A program made the position numbers and the translations under genes. A stretch of 63,662 nt of DNA from Dyadobacter linearis (lineage in GTDB: Bacteria > Bacteroidota > Bacteroidia > Cytophagales > Spirosomataceae): positions 1 to 63,662 of the forward strand of contig NZ_CAJRAU010000014.1 of NCBI RefSeq assembly GCF_907165045.1, given 5' to 3'. Position 1 is the first letter of the stretch. Each line of letters begins with the position of its first letter. Positions 45,367 through 53,763 of this stretch are shown here, in pieces. Below the pieces are notes generated by a model. It made no database searches and was not told the DNA's origin. It was given only the letters and a program-made list of their open reading frames with translations.

Positions 45367-45923
45367 ATGAAGAATTCACCAAGCCTTTTGACCGGTTTGA
45401 TAAACTGGACACATCCATTAATAAATGGCTGGTAGCCAACAGTATCAACATTCTTCGCTTTACGATGGGGATTGTTTTTGTTGGTTTTGGCGTGCTTAAA
45501 TTTTTCACAGGAATAAGCCCCATCGAATCTCTGGCAACCCGCACAACGTCTGCGCTCACCTTGGGCGTCTTCACAGGGCATAATGCAATGGTTTTTGTTG
45601 CGACCCTGGAATGCTTGATCGGTTTTTGCTTTCTAACCGGTATGTTCCTAAGGGTAGGGGTATGGCTGCTGGCGCTTCAAATGGTGGGTGCTATGTCCCC
45701 GTTGTTTCTTTATCCTTCCGAGCTTTTCTCTGGCACACTGAATGCACCAACCCTGGAAGCACAGTATATCATCAAGGATATCATCCTGATTGCTGCCGGA
45801 ATGGTGATCGCATCAACCTGGACCGGAGCGCGTATCGTTGCAAGGCCACAGGGATTTAGGGCCACGCTAAGTAAAAGAGTTGCCGGGGTATACCAGGACA
45901 TATCTACTGTTCCATATGCTTAG
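45367..45923 (+). CDS. DoxX-like membrane protein, start region disrupted
   Basis: The first in-frame ATG is at 45465 (152 residues, four membrane helices, FVGFGVLKFFTG near the first). But the same frame is clearly coding upstream: DRFDKLDTSINKWLVANSINILRFT precedes that Met and fits the usual DoxX N terminus. The only nearby ATG (45367) is one base out of frame. So a one-base shift near 45367-45375 has probably broken the start, or a rare start codon is used. DoxX-family members are linked to redox or sulfur chemistry; the role here is unknown. Confidence 0.65.
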
Positions 45924-46102
45924 AGCCAATTATGCACTCGGCCAGGCTTAACTAAAAAATAATATTTAGTACCGAAATTATATAAGTACCTTCCCTGAAT
46001 GCAAACTATTTCTACAATAAATAGTTGTATTGCACGCACAATTTTGGTAACTCAATTAGCAGATTCCCGGCTTGCCGGTTTACCTTCCATAACTAGTGAA
46101 CA

Positions 46103-46681
46103 ATGAATAGAAAATCTACCTTCATTTGTGAGAATGAATTGGTAAGTCTGCTCAAAGCTAATGATAAGGCAGCATTTGAATATTTGTATGACCATTATGC
46201 TGCTGGTCTTTTCGGAACTGCCTGCCGGATCATAAGGGATGATAACAAAGTGGATGATGTCATGCAGGATGCTTTCTTAAAGATCTGGAAAAAAATTGCT
46301 TGCTACGATCCGGATCGTGGAACATTGTTCACCTGGATGCTTAATATTACCAGGCATACAGCCATTGATAGTTTAAGGGCAGATGCCAAATTTGAAAGCA
46401 ACATAGACTGGGATTCGGTATCTGAAAGTGATCTTAACGCCGGCGCAACATTGGTACCTCTTACATCTGCTATCGCCACTGATCTAAAATCGTTTGTTGA
46501 CAAACTTATACCGGAAAGAAAGCAGCTTATCGAGCTGGTTTACTTTGATGGCTATACCCATGAAGAAGCATCTGAATATTTGAAGCTACCATTGGGCACT
46601 GTAAAATCCAGGGTACGCAAAGCATTGTCAGAATTAAGGCAAGTTTTCGATATTGCTGATAATCAAGTCCAGGCTGCTTGA
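46103..46681 (+). CDS. ECF sigma factor
   Basis: 192 residues. Region 2: LLKANDKAAFEYLYDHYAAG, DVMQDAFLKIWKKI, RGTLFTWMLNITRHTAID. Region 4: LIPERKQLIELVYFDGYTHEEASEYLKLPLGTVKSRVRKAL. Complete for the family. The usual anti-sigma gene does not follow; the next gene is an acyltransferase on the other strand. It is a close relative of the truncated sigma gene at 38026. Targets unknown. Confidence 0.92.
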   Translation: MNRKSTFICENELVSLLKANDKAAFEYLYDHYAAGLFGTACRIIRDDNKVDDVMQDAFLKIWKKIACYDPDRGTLFTWMLNITRHTAIDSLRADAKFESNIDWDSVSESDLNAGATLVPLTSAIATDLKSFVDKLIPERKQLIELVYFDGYTHEEASEYLKLPLGTVKSRVRKALSELRQVFDIADNQVQAA

Positions 46682-46716
46682 ACCAACTTACGAAATTGAA
46701 TGGGTTTAACATCTTG

Positions 46717-47829
46717 CTATTTCATTTTTTTTCTGAGCCAGGCTCTTACCGGTTCATCGTACAACTTCAAACTCGCGTAAGCGAGCACCATTGCTCCCGA
46801 AAATGTGAGCAGTGCATATGGCCATGCCTGCCACAACTTGATGCCTTTGTGATTACTTACCCATGCCACGTAAAAATAGACGAGCACATAATGCGTCATG
46901 TATAAAGGATAGGAGAGATCGCCAAGCAGCCGGCAAATTCTTTCTTCCATTTTGCTTTGCACGACGCCACTGGCGCCGATATATACAATGAGTGGAAAGA
47001 CAATGATGATGCAGAAGGCTTCGTAAAGCCCATTCATCCAAAGATTTGCTGCACCTCCGATTCTTGGCATCAGCAAAACAGCCGCAGTTAGCAGGCTGCA
47101 CCACAGGAATGCATTTTTTATTTGAATGGGCCGTGCTACACGTGATAAGAGTAAACCGCCAAAAAATGGGAACATTGTGCGAATAATGCCAATACGCATG
47201 TGCTTGGTATTCAATGTCCAGCCGCCTGTTACGTCTCCGTTCGGGCTGGTAACGGCTAAATGTACAAGCACGGCACCTGCCAATACTACAAAACAAGCCA
47301 GTGCCTTGTTAGATAATTTCCTTAGTCCCAGCGCGTAGAGAATATTGGCGATATACTCATAAAACAATGACCAACCCACACTATTAAGCGGATGCATTTC
47401 AAACCAACCCCGAATATCCATAGAAAGTGGGACTGGCAGAAGAGTCCATCCAATAAGCATCACAACGATCATCTTCCATACTGGGACGGTATCAATGAGC
47501 GGCCATATGGGTGAATCAGTAAAGTAAAAGCCTATTGCACCGAGCGTCATGCCTAACACAACAAGTGGGTGCAGCCGTTCGGACCGGCGCCTGAGAAAGC
47601 TGCTGATGGATAATTTGTCCCATCTGTCGTCATATGCATAACCAATCACAAAGCCTGATAGCAGAAAAAAGAAATCCACTGCAAGGTATCCGTGATTTAC
47701 AACGTTATCCAGGCGGCTACTGGCGAGCGGCTCGGTCAGGTGAAAGCATACGACGATGATAGCTGCAACGCCCCGAAGTCCGTCTAATATCTGATAATGT
47801 GGCTTTGTGCCAAGTAGATCATTGTTCAT
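46717..47829 (-). CDS. acyltransferase 3 family membrane protein
   Basis: 370 residues with about ten membrane helices. The N terminus LDGLRGVAAIIVVCFHLTEP holds the catalytic-type His and Arg of the OafA/NodX (acyltransferase 3) family; HGYLAVDFFFLLSGFV is the second signature. These enzymes O-acylate surface polysaccharides or lipids. Substrate not predictable. Single gene, convergent with the sigma gene. Confidence 0.9.
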   Translation of the reverse strand: MNNDLLGTKPHYQILDGLRGVAAIIVVCFHLTEPLASSRLDNVVNHGYLAVDFFFLLSGFVIGYAYDDRWDKLSISSFLRRRSERLHPLVVLGMTLGAIGFYFTDSPIWPLIDTVPVWKMIVVMLIGWTLLPVPLSMDIRGWFEMHPLNSVGWSLFYEYIANILYALGLRKLSNKALACFVVLAGAVLVHLAVTSPNGDVTGGWTLNTKHMRIGIIRTMFPFFGGLLLSRVARPIQIKNAFLWCSLLTAAVLLMPRIGGAANLWMNGLYEAFCIIIVFPLIVYIGASGVVQSKMEERICRLLGDLSYPLYMTHYVLVYFYVAWVSNHKGIKLWQAWPYALLTFSGAMVLAYASLKLYDEPVRAWLRKKMK

Positions 47830-48076
47830 TAAAAGAAGAAATTCGCTAATTTACGGTAGCTTGGTTTACGAATAAATTAACGTAATGATTATGCAGCACG
47901 CTGATATTGTGGCCAGGCCACCCAGCCGGAGACGACAAATAACAAACCCCGGCTGCCAAGCAGAAGGAAAGTGAAGAGACAGAAGGTTCGCATCAGCAAA
48001 ACTTAAACCGGACCAGAAGTATCAGAAAAAGCGAAGCTTTATCTTAAAACGTATTCGCAAGTGAAGAACTAGCAAA

Positions 48077-48670
48077 TTATTTTTTCTGTAAAATCCCACT
48101 TGTGACACTATCTTCAATTAGCTTTTCCGCGTAATTCCAGATTGAAACAGAACCGTTTTTGATCACTTGTTTCTTCTCATACACTTTTTTGTAATCAACG
48201 TTATACTCCTTCCAGGTTCCGCCATTATTTGAAACATTTTGTAGCAGCGGCTCTAAACGGTCCATTGATTTAGCAAATTTCGCTTCATCGGTTTCGCCAG
48301 CCTCAAATTCTTCCCAAACAGCAATCAGCTCTTCCGCCTGTTCTTTTGGAAGTAAACCAAAGATCCTTTCAGCAGCTGCCCTTTCATCGTTGGTATTAAT
48401 ATGATTTTTAACAGTATCATAAATGAAGGTATCACCTGCATCAATCTCAACGATATCATGTATTAAAACCATTTTTACTACTTTCAAAACATCAATTGAT
48501 ACATTCGAATGTCCGGATAAAATAATGGCCATCATCGCCAAATGCCAGCTGTGTTCTGCATCATTTTCATGTCTATCGCTATTGAACAATTTGGTCCGGC
48601 GCTGTATGAATTTCAATTTATCGATCTCCTTGATAAACTCTATTTGTTTGATTAGATCTTCGGTTTGCAT
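48077..48670 (-). CDS. HD-domain hydrolase (HDDC2/YfbR-like)
   Basis: 197 residues. HD metal motifs: NDAEHSWHLAMMA, VLIHDIVEIDAGD. The layout matches the HDDC2/YfbR group, which contains 5'-deoxynucleotidases acting on dNMPs. Cytoplasmic, single gene. Substrate inferred from the family only. Confidence 0.85.
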   Translation of the reverse strand: MQTEDLIKQIEFIKEIDKLKFIQRRTKLFNSDRHENDAEHSWHLAMMAIILSGHSNVSIDVLKVVKMVLIHDIVEIDAGDTFIYDTVKNHINTNDERAAAERIFGLLPKEQAEELIAVWEEFEAGETDEAKFAKSMDRLEPLLQNVSNNGGTWKEYNVDYKKVYEKKQVIKNGSVSIWNYAEKLIEDSVTSGILQKK

Positions 48671-48818
48671 CTGAAAATTTATGATAACGCAATTTGGCTG
48701 GTAAATTTAAGCTATGATTCTGTGGTAAAAAAGACTCTTTTGAAAGGCAAAGTCTGTCATGGGAATAACGCTGAACTCATTTTTTAGGATTTTGTAACCT
48801 GACCCGTCCTTATAAGTA

Positions 48819-49052
48819 TTAAAAGTATCTAGTTTTGTACAAGGCAACTATTATAGAGCGTACTTGCCGGATCCAGCGTGCCGGCTTTTTATCATTGGGC
48901 GTAATGATCCGAAATGGAACTTCTCCATTACCAAGTGGTTGTCCGTCTTTTGTAGTGGCAAGCAGAATCACCTGGTCTGTAAATTCACGGTCGATCTCAG
49001 CCAGTGAATGCAGGACCTCATAGCCATCCGTAGCTGAGACTAGGACAGTCAT
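48819..49052 (-). pseudogene. molybdopterin-oxidoreductase-type domain, C-terminal piece
   Basis: 77 codons: VLVSATDGYEVLHSLAEIDREFTDQ, LLATTKDGQPLGNGEVPFRII and NDKKPARWIRQVRSI match the C-terminal half of small molybdopterin-binding (SUOX-fold) proteins, normally about 160-180 residues. The N-terminal half and any signal peptide are missing. The break coincides with the end of a 77-bp repeat (copy C, 49060-49135), suggesting that recombination or insertion of that repeat truncated it. Confidence 0.6.
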
Positions 49053-49059
49053 ATCGTTT

Positions 49060-49135
49060 CTTTAGACTTCAGAATTGTTTTGCACTATTTAATAGAAATA
49101 ATTTGCACATCCCGGGTTCATTCAAACCGTGGGTA
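49060..49135. repeat. 77-bp dispersed repeat, copy C
   Basis: CTTTAGACTTCAGAATTG, GTTTTGCACTATTT, GAAATAATTTGCACA, GGGTTCATTCAAACCGTG: the same block order and orientation as copies at 25244 and 25351, 24 kb away. It abuts the 5' break of the molybdopterin-domain gene. Confidence 0.7.
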
Positions 49136-49286
49136 TTTATAGACACCCACGAGTTCATGGCAGAACGCGACTAGACTGATATTTTAACATGGTGTCAGTG
49201 TAGGGACGTGCCAGTAAGTATATTTCGATCAACTAAAACTTTCGTTTACAGCTCCATTATGGTCAAAACATTAATTGGATTTACAA

Positions 49287-50846
49287 ATGAAGTTTTCAGC
49301 GACATTGATATTGTTTTTGCTCCTTTGGTTTACGACAGTCGCAGGTAGGGTCCGAAAAGATGATCCCGAAAATAATTTTGAAACGTTCTGGAAAATCTTC
49401 GACACGCACTATGCCCATTTTGAAACTCGGCAGGTTGAATGGAAGAAGCAGTATGATGCTTACAGGCCAAAGGTTAACCCGGCGACTACTCAGGACCAGT
49501 TACTGGGCATTTTTAACGAGATGACATCACCGCTCAAAGATGGACATGTAGTAATCTCTCTGACCGGCGACCTGCCCGCCAGCGCCAAGTATTCGCCTTT
49601 CTTCAAAGAATTCCCCATCAAGGAATTGCAAGCTCAGTTTCGGCAAGTAACGCTGGATTTGTTGTCCAAGAACGGCTTTGGCAAGATGAAAAAGTTTAAG
49701 AGCGAACCCTACGACATTGGTGGCTATTGTCGGTCAGCGGATTTTGGCTATCTCCAACTCAACGGCTTCGGTGGCATGCCGCTGGATGAATTCAGCAGAC
49801 AATTGGATGAGATGGTTCAGGAGTTTGCTGATGTGAAGGGGCTTGTTATCGATATCAGGATCAATGGTGGCGGTTCACCCACATATTTGCAGGAGCTGAC
49901 AGGACGATTGACCCAGGTAAAGCGATTGGTGGGGTACGGTAGAACGCGGATTAGTAAGACAAAACATGAGTACAGTCCATGGACACCGTACTATATCTCT
50001 CCAAGAGGTGATAATCAGCTCATCAAACCCACTGTATTATTAACAAGCGGATCTACCATTAGTGCGGGTGATCACTGCGCCCTTTACCTCAAAGAATTAC
50101 CATACTTAAAACTTGTCGGAGAAAATACAAACGGGATTTTCTCGCCTATGCTTGGTAAGAGGCTTCCGAACGGCTGGGAAGTTGCTTTATCAAATGGCCA
50201 GACGGTAAATAGCAGACGAGTAGACTATGAGGGCCGCGGAGTGCCCGTGGATATTGAGGTAGTTCATCGGAAGACAGATTTGGCCCAAGGCATTGATAAG
50301 GGACTGCTTAGCGGACTATCTTTTCTTGCTAAAAACTCACACAAGCTGGCATTAAAGACAATCTGCTTTGAGCAGCTCGCAGTGGACTTTTACGCTGATA
50401 GTCTGTTATCTAGGAAAATCTACGGTGATGTGGCTGCATATTCATCGGGACTGGTGGAAGAAGATGCCACTTTGCTCACACCTTTCGCCAATAAATGCAA
50501 GTCACTTGGAGAGATGGACAAATCCGGGCAGCTCACTAAGAGGGTGGATACCGAACAGCAGGCGGATTCAAGTTTCTACAAGCATAATGTCGAAAAACGA
50601 TTTTTTGTTGGGCTTCGCCGGCCGATCAGGTCAAAATCGGGATGGCATCTGCGCAGGCGAAAAAATGGTCGTACACTTACGGTCGCCCACCACATTACGC
50701 TTGGGGAAAAACATTATGTCCGTATACACCTAAGCTCAGGTGGATGGAATGGGGAAACAATCCTGGTAGTTGTCGATAATGGGGGCCGGATAGTTGAACA
50801 CTGTTTTCTTTCTTACAATTATTTACGTGGTCAGCCTTATATATAA
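49287..50846 (+). CDS. S41-family peptidase (C-terminal-processing-type)
   Basis: 519 residues from the ATG at 49287, with a signal peptide (MKFSATLILFLLLWFTTVAG). The S41 domain shows VKGLVIDIRINGGGS and the nucleophile segment LLTSGSTISAGDH, followed by LVGENTNGIFS. The last ~170 residues form a separate domain without a recognised family. Probably a periplasmic or exported protease. No neighbours suggest a substrate. Confidence 0.88.
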   Translation: MKFSATLILFLLLWFTTVAGRVRKDDPENNFETFWKIFDTHYAHFETRQVEWKKQYDAYRPKVNPATTQDQLLGIFNEMTSPLKDGHVVISLTGDLPASAKYSPFFKEFPIKELQAQFRQVTLDLLSKNGFGKMKKFKSEPYDIGGYCRSADFGYLQLNGFGGMPLDEFSRQLDEMVQEFADVKGLVIDIRINGGGSPTYLQELTGRLTQVKRLVGYGRTRISKTKHEYSPWTPYYISPRGDNQLIKPTVLLTSGSTISAGDHCALYLKELPYLKLVGENTNGIFSPMLGKRLPNGWEVALSNGQTVNSRRVDYEGRGVPVDIEVVHRKTDLAQGIDKGLLSGLSFLAKNSHKLALKTICFEQLAVDFYADSLLSRKIYGDVAAYSSGLVEEDATLLTPFANKCKSLGEMDKSGQLTKRVDTEQQADSSFYKHNVEKRFFVGLRRPIRSKSGWHLRRRKNGRTLTVAHHITLGEKHYVRIHLSSGGWNGETILVVVDNGGRIVEHCFLSYNYLRGQPYI

Positions 50847-51180
50847 CTGACAAACAAACATTGTGCTCTCACTTGTCCCATCAAACGTTGGTTTAAACAA
50901 ACCTGCTTGATCGGGACAACTTGATGGATCTCGGTTGTCGGGAATACTACATGAAGGTATCGATGCAATCAAGCTCTTAGCTAGATTAGTCCGTACGGCA
51001 GCGGACATATACTGTACGCTTTATGTTTTGCAGATGCGATGTCCGTAGAGCAGTAGCTTTTTATGTAACGCCAGCGTAACCTGCGAATGGCATCTGAATC
51101 AGTATTTAATCTCTCTCGATTTTAAAGGACAGGAGATGCAGTCAATCTCGTAGCTCTTACTCGTAATCCAAATCATAGTA
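50847..51180. other. intergenic, nothing firm
   Basis: No gene or clear repeat seen between the protease and the VOC gene. Confidence 0.3.
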
Positions 51181-51588
51181 CTAGGTTAACGGCTTAAAGA
51201 TTTCCCAATGATGACCAAACGGATCTACCAGATGGCCTAATCTGTACCCGTAATCCTGATCGGCGACGGGATAGATACCGACTGCGCCCGCTTCTATTGT
51301 AAGTGCAAATAACTGGTCAGGATCTTCGACCTGCAATCCAATCCGCACAGGTATGCGCTGCAGTTTCTCTGGGCTGAGATGGTTATGCTCTTCCGACTCG
51401 TCTGCAACAACAAACCTAGCACCCATGAGCTCCATCTCGGCAACTGTAGATCCATCTGGATCAGTGTTGGACATAAGAACAGTGGCACCAAATGCTTTTT
51501 GATAAAATGCATTGGCTGCAGAGCAATTTCTTACTGTCAGTGTGGGGACAATAACAGCTAAATGCGAGCCATGTTGATGTAGATTCAT
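51181..51588 (-). CDS. VOC/glyoxalase family protein (PhnB-like)
   Basis: 135 residues from the ATG at 51588; an upstream start (51642) would add 18 residues. The fold pattern TLTVRNCSAANAFYQKAFGATVL ... DPDGSTVAEMELMGARFVVADE ... DYGYRLGHLVDPFGHHWEI is that of PhnB-like VOC proteins with a late DPFGH. Function ranges from metal-dependent enzymes to resistance proteins and cannot be fixed here. Confidence 0.82.
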   Translation of the reverse strand: MNLHQHGSHLAVIVPTLTVRNCSAANAFYQKAFGATVLMSNTDPDGSTVAEMELMGARFVVADESEEHNHLSPEKLQRIPVRIGLQVEDPDQLFALTIEAGAVGIYPVADQDYGYRLGHLVDPFGHHWEIFKPLT

Positions 51589-51851
51589 AATTTCTTTTTC
51601 CTGCAATAGTATGCTAAAAAGTTTGAAAACAGTAACCGTCATATACTAGGTCAACCCAAATGGATGTCGGCTTAATGCCGGATACTAAAATCAATCTCAT
51701 TTTGTAACCGCTTGAAGCTGTCTAAATATTCGGTGGTTAAAATGAAATATGTCCGATTTCTTATTTTAACAGATATTATCTTTCATGAGGCCGATATAGT
51801 ACGGTAAAATGCTTTCGGTACACGTTTACTCGTACCATGGATATTCCTCTC

Positions 51852-52031
51852 CAAAGTACTCCACGATTCCTCTGAAATGACGCCAATTAATCCTGCGCAA
51901 AGTACGCCACCGATCTGATGAAAGTTGCGGTTTTTGAGAGGCCTTCTGTATTGGATTCCAGGTTGGAGATCCCGTAAAAGCATGGATTCCTCTTGAAAGT
52001 ACGCCACTTATTCCTTGGCAAAGTACGCCAC
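51852..52031. repeat. IS21-family left-end multiple terminal repeats
   Basis: CAAAGTACGCCAC-type 13-mers start at 51852, 51874 (degenerate), 51898, 51995 and 52019, with spacings of 22, 24, 97 and 24. Such short repeats upstream of istA are the transposase-binding sites at IS21-family ends. The outer boundary of the element could not be fixed. Confidence 0.7.
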
Positions 52032-52096
52032 TGAGCAGAGAGTTTAACCGCCCCATTCCTATAAGTTTAGGTACGTATTACCTAACCGCTTATGGA

Positions 52097-52917
52097 ATGG
52101 CCAATAGACCTCTGAGCATGCATAAATTACGGCAGATACTCATTTTCCTGGAACGAGGGGTATCGATTCGCAACATCGAGAAGGAAGTAAAAATATCAAG
52201 GAAGACCATTGGGCTTTACCAGCAGAAATTCCTGCAAACAGGCTTAGGGTTCCAAGAGCTCCTGTTAGTCAAGGACCAGCAGCTGGAATACTTAATCAAT
52301 CAGGAAAAGGCAGATGTACCGGAAGATACTGACCCCAGGAAAGTCCATTTCTACGGTCAGGTCGACTATTTTGCCCATGAATTAAAACGTACCGGCGTTA
52401 CCCGGCTACTTCTCTGGGAGGAATATATCAAGGAAAATCCGGGTGGCCTTCAGTATTCCAGGTTTTGTAAACTTTTGCAGGATCACCTCAAAATCGCCCA
52501 AGCCTCCATGCATTTTGAGCACCATCCGGGAAAGGTGATGCAGGTGGATTTTGCTGGTGAGCAGCTATACTATGTGGATACTTCAAGCGGTGAACTCATC
52601 GCATGCCCTGTCTTCGTAGCGGTGCTGCCTTTTAGCGGATACGGATATGTGGAAGCTTTGCCGAACATGAAACTGGCCCAGGTCGTAAAGGCCTTAAACA
52701 ACGCGCTGGCCTATTTTGGAGGTGTACCACTAGGAGCAAAGTCTGATAACATGAAGCAGTGGGTATCGCGTAGCTCTCGTTACGAACCGGCATTTACCGA
52801 CATGCTTGAACAATGGGCCAACCACAACCATATTGCCCTGTATGCAGCCAGGCCGCATAAACCCAAGGACAAAGCCGCCGTGGAGAACTTCGTTAAAATT
52901 ACCTACCGCCGTATTTA
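52097..52917 (+). pseudogene. istA: IS21-family transposase istA, 5' part
   Basis: 273 codons until the insertion. An HTH region (SIRNIEKEVKISRKTIGLY), then the DDE integrase core with QVDFAGEQ, KSDNMKQ and AAVENFVKI. The frame is cut after TYRRI at 52917, where a 10.47-kb Tn3-type element begins. The rest of the gene resumes in the same frame at 63390 (TAC GCC CAC ..., YAHLRND), so the joined sequence reads TYRRIYAHLRND. The transposase is therefore inactive. Confidence 0.88.
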
Positions 52918-52952
52918 GGTCTCAATTACTCAAACGTACAATTTTCCCCGCG
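52918..52952. repeat. left terminal inverted repeat of the Tn3-type element
   Basis: Begins GGTCTCAATTACTCAAAC and ends ACAATTTTCCCCGCG. Against the right end it differs at five positions, four of them in the outer nine bases. Confidence 0.85.
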
Positions 52953-53001
52953 GGTCTCGTAAAATCAATTTGGTGTAGAGTTGTTGGCAAATAACCAATT
53001 C

Positions 53002-53451
53002 TCAGCCTTTAAAAAGATTCAAAATTGCTTCCATGTCAAAGGTTGGTGTAGATTGCTGTTCACTGAAATCAAATTCACCGTGCAAATTGATGTGATGCCA
53101 GGTATGTGTAGATGTCCGGGAAATCATTCTCATTAATTCTTCCTTTTGTTCGGCTGTTTTACAATTGCAGATCTGTTGAGAGAGCAATAGTAAATTATAA
53201 TAGTTAATCGCATTGATGATTAGCCGCTTACACCCTTCTGCTGTAAGTTGATCATAATGCGTGCTCCAGTTAAACTCCTGAGGGTTTCCAAGCATGACTG
53301 CTTTGGCAAAATGATTGGCATTTTCTACTTTCGATAATACTGATTCAACAGATTTACGAAGATCTTCCTCGCTGATGTACCGTAGTATATAAATGGTTTT
53401 GTAGAGTTTACCCAATTCTTTCAGCGCTTTGTACAACCATCGCTGCGTCAA
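53002..53451 (-). pseudogene. Tn3-family transposase, C-terminal fragment
   Basis: About 145 codons of true homology (from LYKALKELGKLYKTIYI). SVLSKVENANHFAKAV, LTAEGCKRLIINAINYYN and HTWHHINLHGEFDFSE match the C-terminal part of the transposase at 60525-63092 at roughly half of positions, so it is a related but distinct gene. Homology starts abruptly near 53437, where an istB fragment has been joined. It reads towards the left inverted repeat. Confidence 0.8.
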
Positions 53452-53452
53452 C

Positions 53453-53742
53453 GAACATTTGTACCAGGATTATTCCCTGGATGACTTCCTATCCCTTCTG
53501 GTGGACACAGAATGGGAAAGCAGACAAAGCCGAACATTGAAAGCCTGATCCTCAGGGCCGGTTTTAAGCAAGACGCTGCCGCGTCGGACATCGATTACCA
53601 AACTGCCAGGAACCTAGACAAAACAAACTTTGAGCGGCTGCTCAGTCTAAACTTTATTAGTAAAAAGGAGAACCTGATCATCACAGGGCCTACTGGGTCG
53701 GCTACCAAAAGAAAAATAGAATGGTCAATTTGTCCTAAATAA
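53453..53742 (+). pseudogene. istB: IS21-family helper istB, internal fragment with frameshift
   Basis: One frame reads LYQDYSLDDFLSLLVDTEWE from about 53459, and after a one-base shift near 53530 another reads NIESLILRAGFKQDAAASDI and RNLDKTNFERLLSLNFISKK, then NLIITGPTGS. This is the N-terminal part of IstB up to the P-loop, where the gene is cut (the Lys-Ser of GKS is gone). Remains of an IS21 element inside the transposon, fused to the broken tnpA fragment. Confidence 0.7.
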
Positions 53743-53763
53743 CCAATTGATTGTTTGCTTAAT

